DNA of 64,000 bases from Drechslerella dactyloides (GCA_020064725.1 JAGTWJ010000011.1:930001-994000); one strand, 5' to 3'; positions 1 through 11,988 are shown, counted from the stretch's first letter. The notes: a model not told the origin generated them from the sequence alone. Made by a program: numbers and translations.

Positions 1-461
1 GACGACCGAAGTGTCGACATGCTCTGCGAACGATACGCATGCGGTAAGTTTGTCCGGCGCTGTCGATTTGCCCATGTTTGCTCCCATCGCACTCTTTTGG
101 CAGCAAGTTAGCTCGATTGCCGAAGCTTTGGGCATAGCCTGAAGCTCTATTTGGGCATTTTCAGAAGGAAAAACCCTGTTCCTTCGTCGTCCCCTGCCAC
201 TGTATACTGTTTCTTGAAAAATTGTGACAATCCGGTCAAACTCTCTTATTCTCTGACTACTTCGCGGTCTTTCTTTTCTTTTTCCTGCAACTGTTCTATT
301 CTCGAACTTTTCTTTTCCCATCGTCCTTCTCGTCTTCCCGCCTTTGGCTGTTGGTTTTTTTTTTCCCGACTGCTCCAGCAGTATCTGCACCCGATATCTA
401 CCCACGATCGAAGACGATCACCAGCTACTGCCATTGTCTGGCCGGTCTTCTCATCGCAGCT
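1..461. other. Upstream region of the FHL1-like gene
   Basis: No gene is supported here. The last 250 bases are strongly pyrimidine-rich on the + strand (runs of C and T with a T-run near 350-362), as in many filamentous-fungal leaders next to the transcription start. The reading frame of the FHL1-like gene stays open upstream of its ATG as far as 351, but only a TTG codon is available there, so I treat this as leader. Confidence 0.6.
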
Positions 462-3400
462 ATGGCTGCAATGGACTACATATTCAGAGATTCCGCCCTC
501 CCGATGGAGGAGCTGGACGATGAAGAACTCAGTCGCATGCCGGAACTCGAAGGCCTGAACTTCAAGGATTCGAGCATGGACTGGCTGGAATCGATACTGC
601 CGCTCGATTCGCTTCCTCAAGTCGACGGACTGGACTTGTTAGCTAACGAGCAGCCTACCTCATCACAGAAAAGCTTCGACCTGGATCTTTTGCGGACGTT
701 CCCGGAGTCGCTCGAAATCCCCCATCTCGACGTCGATGTCCCCGAACTGCCTACTAATGGAGAGATTGAGGTCGACGGCGGCGTCTGGCACCCGACCTTT
801 CCGGAGGACGGGATCAGTCCGCGCATCGAGGCCTTTGCGAAGCTCGAGTTTGGGCACGGCCAGGATTTCTACCTCGGTTGCACCAACATTGTGCTCGGAA
901 GAGTCGACAAAGACCCCGGCAAGGCAGCACGCATTCAACGGCGCCGTAATTCACGCCTGAACCTCGGTGCGGTCAACGCGGATGAGATCAAAGTGCCGGT
1001 GCTCACCCCTCCTGGATTCGCGACTGGGTCGGTGTCCCGCAGACATGTTAGAATCATGTACAACTTTGACGAATCTGTGTGGGAAGCCACCGCCCTCTGT
1101 TCTAATGGATTCAGGCGCGGCCGTGGGGGAAAGTACAAGATGTACGGGAACGGAGAGAGTTGCCAGCTGAATAACACCGACGAAGTGAAATTTGGGACCG
1201 TGACTTTTACGTTCTTGCTCCCTCAGGACGAATCCGAAAACCATTCCGAAGACCATTGCTCAGATGTTAGAGACGGAGAGCTTTACGATCAGGAGGCGGA
1301 AGTAACCACACCGCGGGGACGCAAACCCGGCCACCCGACCATCAGTCATGAGTCCGAAGATGGCGATGATGAAGATGAAGAAAGCGAGGCCGACAGCCGC
1401 GAGCAGAGCAGCGACCCTACGATTTCGATTAAAACACCCAAAGCCGGCTCCAAGGATGCTTTGGAAATGCCTCCACCGCCTGTCAACTCCACCAAGCGGG
1501 GGCGTGGCAGACCTCCTAAGAACGGCATCTCGGTTCGGGAACAAAAGCTGCTCAAGCGGAAGGCTCAAGAAGAATTTATTGCGAATGGCGGTAATATCGC
1601 CAATCTCGACTTGACAAAGTATGCGGGCCTACCGGTCGACAAGATGCTGGCGAAAGAGGGCGAACGAATGCAGATGCAGGTGGCGAAGGAAGCGCTTAAG
1701 AAGCGCAAGGCTCTGGAGAAGGAAGCGAAGGATCGTGAGAAGAAGGCGATAAAGGACTCGAAACCGCCCAAGGCCACGAAAGAGCGCAAACGCAAGAGAT
1801 CCAAGTCTCCGCCGCCCCGCGAGGAGGACTACACTCCCGAGCAACTCGTCAAGCCGCTCTTCCCGTACACTGTGTTGATCTGGGAGGCGATTGAGGCCTC
1901 GGAGAAGAAGGCATTGTCGCTCCCGGAGATCTACAAGAGCATCGAGGACAAGTATCCTTACTTTAAGATCAAGGCGGAGACAACGGGCTGGCAATCCTCG
2001 GTCCGACACAACTTGCGTGGTTCCAACGAAGGAGGCTCGACACTGTTCAGGCGTGGTGAAAAGGCTGGGAAGGGTTTCATCTGGGAGAATATCGAGGGCG
2101 CGGATATCGATAAGGAGAGAAGGAAAAGGAAGCCTGGTACCAGCGCCTCCATTCCGTCTACGCACACGGTTCCCTCAGGTGGCAACTGGGGCCCGACCAC
2201 GGGTTCGGCGTCACAACCGATTCATTCGAACGCTCTCGGTCAACAATACCAACCGCACCCGACTGGTGCTGTCCAGGCATTTGCGCCGAAACAGGAGATC
2301 CAGTATGCGCAAGGCGGTCCCCAAGTTCAAGCTCCTACAGCTCCTCTTCATGTCGCGGCCCCCATGGCTCCTTCAGCACCTATTCCAAGTGTCGTCCCGC
2401 ACGGCCAAGCTCACAACGGGTACGTTCATCCGGCAAGAGCTGCTACCGTTCCCAAAAATATTAACCAGTCGGCCTATAGTGCATCGGCTCCACCACTCCC
2501 CGAACATCATCAACCTGTGGCTGCAACCCGACCGGCAACCCAAGCTGCTGTCCCTCCTCCTCCGTCCTGGAACCCCTCTCAGACAAAATCAACTCCGATG
2601 TCGACGTCAGCTTCAACGAACGGGAACACTCACGTTCCGCTCACGCAGCATGTGCGACACAACGGAGTCATGACTCAAGTCCAACACACCACGCGCCAAT
2701 CGCATGTCGCTACCGCTGGCACCGTCCACTCTCCGAATCTAGGGGCTTCTATGACCGGCGCTCTCGGATCTATCCCTCCGCCGCCTACCGCTGTCAGCAA
2801 GCCATCTACGAATGCAGGCGACAACCAAGCTCTTATCCAATCTGCCCTCGCCAAAGCAGGAACTGTGTCAAGCGAACTCGACAGCAGAGCGAGGGACCTG
2901 CTCGACAACCCGACGTTTGTGAGGGTCATGCGCTCGTATCTTGCCAATCATCCCAATCAGGATCTCAGCTCGCCGGAAGTAAGGAAGTCACTGTGGGCTG
3001 AGTTCAGGTCGAGGACCGGCAAGAAGCCTTCGGTTCCAAACAGCAACACGCAAACAGCAGCGACACCGATACCCCCAGCAGCGAAGTCTCCAGCAGCGGC
3101 GGTTCCGCAAACGCAGGCACCAGCTCCCCAACCCACTCCTAACACGACAGCCTCGGTACCAACGAGCAATGGAGCTCCCGTGACGCTAGCTAAACCAGCG
3201 GCGACCGTTGCCCCATCTCCAGCACCCGCACCCGCACAACCACCGGCTGTTCAACCAGGGCAAGCCAAACCCGGTACTCCTGCGACACTTCCGCATCGCG
3301 CTAGCAACCTGCTGAAGACCTTGCCGATGGATGCCAAGAAACGTGCAGAGCTTCTCCAAGTCCTTAAGAACGCGAAGGAGAAGAAGGCTGCTGAGGCAAA

Positions 3401-3491
3401 GGGGTCGCCTGTGACGGGGATCAAACGTCCTGCGGAGGCTACAGAGGGCGCGCCAGTTGCAAAGCGCACCGCCATTGAGGGAAAGCAGTGA
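462..3491 (+). CDS. FHL1: FHL1-like FHA/forkhead transcription factor
   Basis: Intronless, 1009 aa from the ATG at 462 (a second in-frame ATG at 471 is possible). The domain order is that of Fhl1: an acidic N-terminus; an FHA domain at about 125-253 with the phosphopeptide-loop motif SVSRRH; an AT-hook-like PRGRKPG near 285; a true AT-hook GRGRPPK near 347-353; a basic KR-rich stretch; and a forkhead domain at about 464-543 with the recognition helix GWQSSVRHNL. A long Pro/Ala/Gln/Ser/Thr-rich tail follows, then a predicted helical Lys-rich C-terminus ending with KR clusters. In yeast, Fhl1 sits at ribosomal protein promoters and its FHA domain recruits Ifh1 or Crf1, so a nuclear regulator of ribosome biogenesis is the likely role; that role is inferred from the family. 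Confidence 0.93.
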   Translation: MAAMDYIFRDSALPMEELDDEELSRMPELEGLNFKDSSMDWLESILPLDSLPQVDGLDLLANEQPTSSQKSFDLDLLRTFPESLEIPHLDVDVPELPTNGEIEVDGGVWHPTFPEDGISPRIEAFAKLEFGHGQDFYLGCTNIVLGRVDKDPGKAARIQRRRNSRLNLGAVNADEIKVPVLTPPGFATGSVSRRHVRIMYNFDESVWEATALCSNGFRRGRGGKYKMYGNGESCQLNNTDEVKFGTVTFTFLLPQDESENHSEDHCSDVRDGELYDQEAEVTTPRGRKPGHPTISHESEDGDDEDEESEADSREQSSDPTISIKTPKAGSKDALEMPPPPVNSTKRGRGRPPKNGISVREQKLLKRKAQEEFIANGGNIANLDLTKYAGLPVDKMLAKEGERMQMQVAKEALKKRKALEKEAKDREKKAIKDSKPPKATKERKRKRSKSPPPREEDYTPEQLVKPLFPYTVLIWEAIEASEKKALSLPEIYKSIEDKYPYFKIKAETTGWQSSVRHNLRGSNEGGSTLFRRGEKAGKGFIWENIEGADIDKERRKRKPGTSASIPSTHTVPSGGNWGPTTGSASQPIHSNALGQQYQPHPTGAVQAFAPKQEIQYAQGGPQVQAPTAPLHVAAPMAPSAPIPSVVPHGQAHNGYVHPARAATVPKNINQSAYSASAPPLPEHHQPVAATRPATQAAVPPPPSWNPSQTKSTPMSTSASTNGNTHVPLTQHVRHNGVMTQVQHTTRQSHVATAGTVHSPNLGASMTGALGSIPPPPTAVSKPSTNAGDNQALIQSALAKAGTVSSELDSRARDLLDNPTFVRVMRSYLANHPNQDLSSPEVRKSLWAEFRSRTGKKPSVPNSNTQTAATPIPPAAKSPAAAVPQTQAPAPQPTPNTTASVPTSNGAPVTLAKPAATVAPSPAPAPAQPPAVQPGQAKPGTPATLPHRASNLLKTLPMDAKKRAELLQVLKNAKEKKAAEAKGSPVTGIKRPAEATEGAPVAKRTAIEGKQ

Positions 3492-5146
3492 TTTCGTCAA
3501 TATTGCGGTCCGGACAGCACGCCGTCCGTATTCACACTGTCCGTCCCCTGCGCGAACCGTGTCGTTCTGGAACTGTCACCCTCTCATTTTCTACTTTCTC
3601 TCCTATTCTCTTTTCGTTATCATAGGCATATTAGCGTCGGTGTTAACAGTGGTTATCGACTTTTTATTTTGCGGCTTCATGTATGGCGTTTGGAAGGGCA
3701 GGTGCAGGTTCTTTGCTTTTTCTTTTCTTTTATCTTTTGACCCCTTTCTTCCTTTCTTTTCGTCTTCTCGTCGGATTCATCCTTTATATCCCACGGAGAC
3801 AGCTATTTCACTAGTTCGACCGCGTGTCGACATGTGCATTGTATCATCCAGTTAATTCTTCGCGGTACATATTTGATCCTCCCTTTTTCAACTTCTTCTA
3901 CTCCGGCTCCCACGATACCATCTGTCAGCAGGTCGCTCCGTCTTTCCTGATCCGAAATGTATCAATATGCCGGCTTGTTCCTTTTCTGCCCTCTCCCTCC
4001 TGGTCATACTTTGACGCGCGGTTTACGGGATCCTTAGTTACCAGTTAATTCGGTTATGTGGTTAATGGGGGTTTCAGTTTGCTTCTATAGGGAAAGGTGT
4101 CGGTCTGCAGTTGTCAAGTTTTCCTTTTCGCACTCTTGTTATTACGCTCCTCTGCGTCTATTCCCCATGCGCGTTAACTAGCTGCCTGCCTGCCTTGCTT
4201 CGCCTGCATGCATGTCTGCTGCGGCATTGCGCGAACTGAATAGCTTTTTAGTTTTTATTTTCATTTTCATTATTCCTCAGCTGGATTGTATTTTATTGCG
4301 ACGATATTCCCACGGATCGATAGGTGTTTTTGCGGCTTTCATCGATCTATGATCAGTTTTGTTTTCGTTCGCAGTTGGTTTTCTTGATTTGTCTTTTTTT
4401 TGTTTTTATGGATGCTCTGTGCATGCGATTGCAGGGCTCCATTGCTCATGGTGTGGTGGTGGTATGGCTGGTATGGCGGGATATCTCTGCTGCGCTGTCT
4501 GTGCTACTTTGAAAGAAAGAAAGTGGAGGAGCGGTATCGAATCTATATCAGGAAAGGTTGGATCGATTGGAGGGCGGTAACTCGACATCTTGTGTATATA
4601 GATAAGTGCATTGTGCATGCGCTGGAGAGGAGCGGCTGCCGGTGTGGCGGCCGCGGGAATCAAATAAAGATAACTCCTCAATTTACAACATAGTTTGTGT
4701 AAGCAATATCGTAAAAGAGTGCTATGGTAGGATATTTTGATATTTCATATAAGATGTCAATTTCGATAGAGGGTTCAGTGCTTGATGTAGTGGATATCGT
4801 GGTGGGTTGTTGTGGTAGGTTGACAGGTTGAGGCGGGCGAAGCCACCTCTTCCCGACTTCCGCATTTTGGAACGAACGAGCGAACGCGAACCACGGCCAG
4901 AACCCGCGAGCTGTCAGAACGACAAAAATGCACGAATACGACTCCACGCGTCTCCAGGGTCCTTGTCCAGCTGCACCGCCCGTATCCGATCTCTCCGATG
5001 ACTCGAACAGCGATCCTTAAGCTTCAGGCGCGTATATAAGCTCCGAGCGGCGGATAAATACATCGACAACCCGCATGCATATGCGCCCCGTCCACCGCGA
5101 GACGCGTTTCGACGACCACCATCCCGGCAACGGCGACGCTGGATAG
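3492..5146. other. 3' region of FHL1-like gene and promoter of the Ten1-like gene
   Basis: No gene is supported across about 1.65 kb. The first kilobase is T- and CT-rich (T-runs near 3660-3760 and 4245-4270), consistent with a long 3' untranslated region. The short open frames here lack family features. A GCATGC-containing palindrome lies near 4202-4213. Confidence 0.55.
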
Positions 5147-5913
5147 ATGAGCAACGGCCCGCTGCCGGCGGCGGTGCATCTGCTTCAGAATGTGCGGCAT
5201 CTACCCGTTGGCTCCAAGGTGCGGGTGCTCGGCTGGTGAGTGCTTTCCGTTGTCCCGCCGTTCCTTTATTGTCACATCTCGTACAGCTGTGACCTTGATG
5301 GATGAGAGTACGGACGTATGCATTGTAGTTTCGAGTGGCTAACGGTGATACATGTTGATACAGCATACATCACTACGACGCAGCGTCCGGTACTATCGTC
5401 CTCCATCACCGTCCGTCAATCGATGTCCCGCTGCCGAAGGTACATATACACGCACACCGACCAGCAGCCAGGAGACCGGACACTTACTACCCTACACCAG
5501 ACGGTACTGATACTGGCACCAGCAATATTCCGCACGCATCCACCAAAATCGTTACTGTCCAAGCTCCCCCACCCACGCCGCAAAATTCACCCGCGCCGAC
5601 CTCGTCACAGGCGTACACACTGTCCGTCTCGATCGACCTGCTACTACAGTGTGAAGTCAACGAACGGACAAAGGAGATGCCGCGGCTGCCGCCACTACAA
5701 GAACTAGGCACGTGGGTTATGGTCACAGGATATACGACTACCGGGGGCGGCGTGCAGGCTATCGCACTGGGGGTCGAGAACAAGGTGAATGTGGAAGCGT
5801 ACGAGAAGGGAGTTGCGGCTCTGGCAATGGCGAGGGAGCGCGCGGAGGGGATAGTCGCGGGAGGGCATGCTGAGGGGGCGGCGGTCGCGGAGGGGCAGTG
5901 GGGGTGGCATTGA
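5147..5913 (+). CDS. TEN1: Ten1-like CST telomere-capping subunit
   Basis: Two exons, 5147-5235 and 5364-5913 (intron 5236-5363, GTGAGT...ACAG), 212 aa. An in-frame TAG immediately precedes the ATG, which fixes the start. The first exon encodes the Ten1 N-terminal strand with VGSKVRVLGC, continued after the intron by a strand like SGTIVLHHRP. The C-terminal half has LSVSIDLLLQ, GTWVMVTGY and VQAIAL followed by a helix, the order seen in fungal Ten1 OB-folds. Ten1 joins Stn1 (and Cdc13/CTC1) in the CST complex that protects chromosome ends and helps fill in the C-strand, in the nucleus. Unusual here is a Pro/Thr/Ser-rich insert of about 50 residues between the OB strands. Ten1 is short and divergent, so the call rests on ordered motifs, not on overall identity. 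Confidence 0.8.
5236..5363 (+). other. Intron of the Ten1-like gene
   Basis: 128-nt GT-AG intron in phase 2. It begins GTGAGT and ends GATACAG. Removing it joins TG to C to make the Cys of the LGC motif and restores the Ten1 frame. Without splicing the exon 1 frame does not connect to the conserved C-terminal OB strands. Confidence 0.8.
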
Positions 5914-6419
5914 GATTACTGTGGCGGGGTGTACTGGGCATTTGCGGCGTGAGTGGCGTATGCGGTTTCTTCAACTGGTGGTTCGGTGTTCGGAGTCATG
6001 TATGGATTATATCTGAAAATTTGCGATCGTACGGGTATTCAGCGGCCTGTGCGATACGGAGACGGTACGAGTAAGGGCTCGAGTTTGACTGTCACATTAT
6101 AGTGTAAGTAAGATGGGATATCATACGTGGGGGCTGCATTTTGTGCTGGACCACTATACAAGAGTGGTATATTCGTATGTGAAAACATGCAGAACATCGA
6201 TAATATATCATTAGATCAGAATCAAACGTGACAGCGAACGCGATCGTTGAATAAAAAATAACCGCCAATTACAACAGACTCTATCGCCGAATGCATCAAT
6301 GCTAAATTTCCAGAAGAAGGAACAACCAACGCCAAATAACGACCAAAGATGTCATGTCCACGCAGACCGTACCTGCATGCCAAATCCTATAAGGAACTTC
6401 GTTACCTGCATGCGGGCGC
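5914..6419. other. Intergenic, convergent 3' ends
   Basis: Spacer between the Ten1-like gene (+) and the Kelch gene (-), which converge. AT-rich patches (for example around 6190-6270) fit two 3' untranslated regions. No open frame worth calling. Confidence 0.6.
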
Positions 6420-8502
6420 TCAGTGGTTGACGACCCGTAGACTTCTCCTCGGCTGCAACAGCATCCCCCAGAACGTCGGCTCGACACCCTCCATTAGGTC
6501 CTCCTTGCTCCGTCCGTCAAAGCCCCCCGCTGCCGCATACCCGCCACTCACCGTCGACATTGGCCGGTCGTCCCCGTCAACGAGACCCTGCGATGCCTGC
6601 TGCTCTTCGTACGACCGGCGAAGATCTCTCACCCGCCGCTTGTACCACATGAACAGCATGAGCAAGAGCGCGCCGATGACGAATGCGACACCGCCGACCG
6701 TCGAACCGACGATTACACCTACTGGTGTGCCGGTTCGTTCCTTGCTGCCGCTATTGCCGGTGCCGTTGTCCTGCGGGGCGCTGGTTGGGGTGCTTGTTAT
6801 AACGGTGGTGTATACGCCGCTGGGCCCGGATACCGTCGATGTCACCAATCTGCTGCTGGTTTGTGCGGCTGGGTTGTACGTGTAGTCTGGGTTCATGCCT
6901 GTGAGCGGCGAGTCCGGTACCGGTGTCCGCTCCGGTGCGGTGACTGTTGCGCCACCGGTGCTGCCACCGCCAACCTCTGATACCACGAGGCCGGGGACGC
7001 CGTAGAGCTGCTCGTTGGGGGGTCTGATGAGATTCGTCGAGTCGCCACCAGTTCCTCCGCCGCCGCGGAAGGTAGTCTGCCATTCGAGGCGGGTCGCGTC
7101 GAAGACGTAGACGCCCGTGTCGCAGCTCTATCCACACGATTAGCTTGGCTATTCCACACACAATATCACTCGAGAATAGGGATAATATCGATGGATGGAT
7201 GGTGAAACTTACGAGTTCCGCGCCGGTGTATCCGCCGACGACGAGCATCTGCCCACGGTACGCATGGCAAGTATGTCCAGCCCGCGCGGGCGGGTTCGAC
7301 TTGCCCTTCGTATTGATCTGGATCCAGGTGAACGAAGGGATGGTGAGGACCCAGAGGTCGTCGTACTGCGTTTGCTGGCCGGCCGGCTGCAAGTTCTGGC
7401 CGCCGTACATGTAGACGTTGTGGGAGGAGTTATCCGGGGCGGAGAAGACGACGGCGCAGGCGTTTACCCGGATCTTGGGCGTCTCTCCGGACGTAGCTTG
7501 CTTGGTCCTGCCGTAATGTCAGCGCTATGTTCACGTCGACGCTAATTTCGGTGAGAGTCTTACCATCTGTTATTCTTGATGTCGAAGACGTCGATGATGT
7601 TCAACTGCGAGAACGTGATGTTATTCCCGCCTCCGAGCGCCAGCAAGATGCCTTCCTCGCCCCACGGTATGTACGTGAGCACGCCGTCCGCCCGCTCGGG
7701 GAAGCTCGCGCCGGACTCGGTGTGGTTGTGCCAGGTCGACGTGTCCATATCATACTCAACCATGCTGGTCAGGTAGAGTCGCGGAATGCTCTGACTCCAG
7801 CCCTTCGTTGTATATCCGTCCAGGTGCCCGCCAAAGTAATAGCCCTTTCTACGGTTGGGTACCGACACGCCGGCCCCTTCCGCCGCCCGCTCTATCGCGC
7901 CGCCGCCTGGGTTGTTCGTCTTGGGTACCGACCATTTCTTGTCGCTGATTGAATATTTCCAGAGCTGGAAGTCGTCCGGCTGCGCGGGCGGAGAGTCGGA
8001 GACTTGGCCACCGTAAAGGTAGAGATCGGAGAGGTCGTTCCAGAGATACCCGAGTGCTACGGCGGGCGGTCCGTCGGGCTTCGGTAAGCCCTGAATCGGC
8101 GCGGAGGCAATGTCAAAGTCTTTGGTCAAGTCGAGGCTGAGAAAGTCGTTGTCTACAAATCCAAGAATTCAATCAACGTCAGCCTTCGTATTCCCAACGA
8201 ACGATATGATTCGCGGACAAGAAGCTTGGGAATATCTCACTCCATGTATTTTCCGTCTGCAGCGAAGACGTTTTCGATCGGCCACCATAGATATACAATG
8301 TTGTGTCGACGAGAGCCGCTGTGCAGTATTCTGGTCGTCAGCTTTCTATTCAAAGAATTGATGTGCAGTTGCAACAGGGTGCACAGGTACTACCTTGGTG
8401 TGCCCATCGCAGGCATACGTCGGGGGACGAGGTCTCCTGCCTCTTGGATGCGCGACCGAAGACACCCGTTGCTAACGCTAACGAGGCTAGTATACTCAGC
8501 AT
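6420..8502 (-). CDS. Kelch-repeat single-pass membrane protein
   Basis: Five exons read on the minus strand: 8502-8394, 8330-8241, 8152-7564, 7507-7213, 7127-6420 (introns 8331-8393, 8153-8240, 7508-7563, 7128-7212), 596 aa. It starts with a signal peptide (MLSILASLALATGVFG), then Kelch-type blades visible as LYIYGG, DLYLYGGQ, GYYFGG, LLALGGG, VYMYGGQ and MLVVGGYTG. A Ser/Thr/Pro/Gly-rich stalk, one transmembrane helix (GVIVGSTVGGVAFVIGALLLMLFMW region) and a basic cytoplasmic tail follow. Filamentous ascomycetes carry several such secretory-pathway Kelch proteins of mostly unknown function; the beta-propeller presumably faces the cell exterior or wall. The second acceptor (ACCAG at 8331) is the least certain junction, because a nearer AG upstream would put a stop in frame. 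Confidence 0.85.
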
Positions 8503-9268
8503 TGCGCGCTGATTGTTACTGCCTCCATCCAGTGAAGAATTCCTATCCTTTTCTTTCCTTATACTTCAATGTCGGTGGTAGAATTAAATCGGATTATTGT
8601 CGATTGAAATTTAATGTAATCAGAGGGTCCGCGATGGAGACAATGGTAGAAATCTCGGAGCCAGAAACGTGATCTGACGGACTGTCGCATCGACTGTATG
8701 ATTTGGGCAAGACATCTCACTAAGCATACGCTGCACGGAAAGACATTGCTATTATAGTATTCCGAGCAAGAATTCAAGCAGGTCGCATATAGTAGCCTTA
8801 TATTATGGATTGTCATATATGGGATTATAGGCACATCTGGTCTGGCTCATCGCGAAGAGCGAAAGTCACCCATTCCCATAGAAGCATCGTGGGAAAGCGC
8901 AAGAGGGGAAAGAACGGCTGACGGATCACCGCATGGGTTTGCCCCCAAGCCAAGAGTGATATCGTTGGCCGTCGAATGGTTCTGGGCGTCCGTTTTCAAT
9001 TGGTATACGTCAAAACCTGGAAACGGTGTTGGAAAACGGATGCTGTCAAAATGGCGTAACGCCAACTGCACGCTTGACGTCAAGCGAGAAGCGAACAGGG
9101 ATATCGTCTGCTGGCCGTTCCAGCCACACATGTAGCCACACGTGGCGCAGCACCACATCCTCGATGGCAGCTTTCTCGTAAGTAGGCCCTCGATGTGGAA
9201 ACGGCTCTGGGTGTCGCCGTTTTATGGTGGCGAGGATGGGAGACCGGCGGCCGGGCTTCCAGAACTAT
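8503..9268. other. Intergenic between Kelch gene and GPI18
   Basis: Holds the Kelch gene promoter and the GPI18 3' end. A 103-codon minus-strand open frame at 8847-9158 has no family signature. No other feature seen. Confidence 0.5.
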
Positions 9269-10889
9269 TTACGCGGGAGGTAGGAAGCCTCCATACAAGG
9301 CCGCTTGTACAACCTGATAGCCCAAAAAGAACCGAAGTGCTGGCCGACACCAGTAAGCGTCGGCGCTGTCCGTCTCAGCTTCCGTTTTGCCACTTTCGTT
9401 TGACGGCCCGCTCGACTCTGGAGTTTCGGTCTCCGCTATCGTCGTCTGGATAAGGGCCGCTGCGGTTACCATGTACCACATAGGCAACCCGCTGCTCAGC
9501 CTTGTGATTATCTGCACGTGGTAATTCGTGATAGCCAACGTGGCGAGTAGAAGCTGCGGCACGGTGAGTCGAAATAGAAGGTCTCTGTTTGCCCGTTCGA
9601 GTGGCAGTGAGTAGAGGTGGCTCGTGGGAGGTGTTAGGATCTTCACAACATCAGAAGATGTTTTCAGCAGAACGAAAAGCATTGGTGCCGCTAGTAGGAA
9701 TAGTGGTATATTTCCTGGCGTCCAGTACTTCATAAAACCGACACCCCTATGTTGCTTAGTATCAGCTTTAATCCGATCGGATTGGATGGTTCGAGTTAAA
9801 AATACCAGTAATGACTTTGGACAAAACTGTATATCGATGGCAGAGTTTTGCCGCACCATGCCCGCCTGACTGAATATTCCTCAGGAACACAATATTCCAT
9901 CCACCCTGCATATTGCCTCCAGAGATATGGAGCCCCAACCAGGGCTCCACTAACTCCACTCGTGACAAAGAGTCGAAGGTTTCCAAAGGGGCTTGCACCT
10001 GACATCAACCTCAAGGCCGACTGAGAGACCTCGAAGACGAACAAGATCCCATTAATGACACCATTCGATCGAAATAGGCAAGATATCCCAAACAACAGCC
10101 CGGAAAGCAATAGGTATATCTCATTCCTCCATCCATGTCCGCCGTCTAGGGCTGTGTTCTTGATGGCGTAACTATATGACCAATACCCGAGGAACGACAA
10201 GGCTGAAAATATCGATTCGTTGTATGGTGCGATCAGAAAGATGCCCGCGGGAGACAAGATATGCAAAGTCGCAGCGACGAAGGGTACGATATTGGCCTGG
10301 CGCCTCTGGCCCGGACTTCGGCCTCTCCATTCGTCCGTCGACTGGAATAGCAGCGCCGTCAGATGAAACAATGCGACGGCAGATACAAGGTGGGCTATGC
10401 ATGAGCATGTCGAGAAAAGCAAGATCTCGGACGAAGGTCTCATGTCGGAGCTCGATGTAAAGCTCCGGAGTATTTTATACCCTTGATAAGTCGTTAGTGA
10501 TTTAGATTATCCTGCATATCTATTTCGATGGACCGAGACGTACCATGCAGCAGGTACGACTGGCCAATTCCAAACGCCCATTCCTGCTCCCAACGGTAGC
10601 CATGTTTCGCTATACTTGCGAAATAAATGGCATCCCATCGGGTCACTGCTGTCACGAGCCTCTCAACAAATCCGACGCCATTGTGATAATCGTTGCTTCC
10701 GTACGCCGTGTGCCCTGTGACATGCGTGCTGCTAGTGTCATACCCCAGAGGAGAGAACGAAGGAAACAGATATGTGGTGGTGCATGCAAGCAGCAGCAGG
10801 GCGAGCGTTCGCAGCGCGTATATCGCACACAGGGATTTGACAGGGTGGTCAAGTGCTGTGGAGGACACGGCCATCCCGAGAGCGAACAT
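9269..10889 (-). CDS. GPI18: GPI mannosyltransferase 2 (PIG-V/Gpi18)
   Basis: Three exons, 10889-10544, 10481-9806, 9746-9269 (introns 10482-10543 and 9747-9805), 499 aa. The enzyme adds the second, alpha-1,6-linked mannose to the GPI precursor in the ER lumen, using dolichol-phosphate-mannose. The PIG-V signature RWDAIYF lies at residues 84-90, followed by GYRWEQEWAF. The rest is a multi-pass membrane protein with LSPAGIF and APYNES loops, CLFRSNG, and a late YWTPGNIP loop, all typical of PIG-V. The start follows the first ATG and the reading frame closes exactly over both introns. It is essential in yeast; its neighbours are not functionally related apart from the GH76 enzyme 15 kb away. 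Confidence 0.9.
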
Positions 10890-11988
10890 GCAGCCCCGCT
10901 TTGACGGAGTAGCTCCAGGAAGACAGGTCTGAGTCTCGGCGCTTTGTCAGATCGGTAGTCGGGATGCCGAGTCCGACTACATCGGAACCACGGCGTCAAT
11001 CCGCAGATGGTGGTGAGATCGAACTGGTGGAAAGAGTGCTTTGTGCACGGTGGAATTGGCAGCCGTTAGCCCGTATCGTCGACGCGACCTTGTTCGGCGC
11101 GGCGGGTCTTGGCGGCCCAACAACGCAAGCGAAGCTGTTGTAATGTGAAAGAGCAGCCGATCCATATCTCAGCTGGTACCTTTGTCCCCACACCTCGTCT
11201 CTGTCCAAAGCACACTTAAACTCTTGACTTCAAAGCACCCACCATCACAGGCCATCGAGATTACGTACAATAACTCACAGACGAAATGCCGAGGTATATC
11301 CTTAATGCGGCCGTTGTGGAGAGGAGGAATGCCAGGAGGCCGATCCTGAGCTTGAGTGGCTTTCTGAGCCGTCGCCAACCTCATGCATTTAAAACCTTGC
11401 TCTCTCTCGGCTGAGCCGAGAGGCGCCAAATACGATAGAAAACGGGTTAGATCCTACTGCTGGGGTCCTCCACTCATCTTCACGTCGTCCAGATAATAGC
11501 GATTGCCGGTCACGTTACCTTCGGTTGGACCGATATTGTCCTGTATCTACGAGCTCGCCAGGTTAATGGCGGACTCTCACGATATTTTCGCACTTCCACG
11601 GAGTACGAGGTCGGCCTCCGTTTTATATCCAGCCGCTATTGACGGTTAATCCGGCACGTTTTTACGTATCTCATTGCTATTGAATATAGGCGCATCACGC
11701 AATCTGACTAATGACTATCATGCATAACTCCCACTAGTCTCGTTCCTAATGACTCGCTAGGCATCAAACGTCGATTAAACGGCTCTCCAATTGACGTTGA
11801 GATTACTTAAGAGAATTTATGACCGCTCTCACAATCGAATCGGCGCTTTATTGGTATAAATATTGAAGTCTGGTAACTCGATTATGCAGACTCCGTAACA
11901 AAGACCGCTGCAATCGTTACATTCTTATCGAAATCGGTCATTGGGTCTACGCAGCTCTACTGCCTCCTTGTAAATAAGTTCCAGCAAT
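10890..11988. other. Divergent promoter region GPI18 / MFS transporter 1
   Basis: 1.1 kb between two divergent genes. It holds a TATA and inverted CCAAT pair for the + strand gene (annotated separately). A four-codon upstream ORF (11884-11898, ATG to TAA) lies just after that TATA and may be in the leader if transcription starts very close to the TATA. Short open frames on both strands show no domains. Confidence 0.55.
11850..11862 (+). promoter_or_regulatory. CCAAT (inverted) plus TATA box of MFS transporter 1
   Basis: ATTGG at 11850-11854 abuts TATAAATA at 11855-11862, about 130 bases before the ATG at 11989. Spacing and orientation fit a core promoter; direct abutment of CCAAT and TATA is unusual, so the CCAAT part may be chance. 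Confidence 0.5.

Noticed and set aside
1891..2673. 260-codon open frame inside the FHL1-like gene
   Set aside because: Out-of-frame shadow; the forkhead domain is in the main frame.
4914..5366. 150-codon open frame on the minus strand
   Set aside because: Antisense to exon 1 and the intron of the Ten1-like gene, Arg/Cys-rich without signatures.
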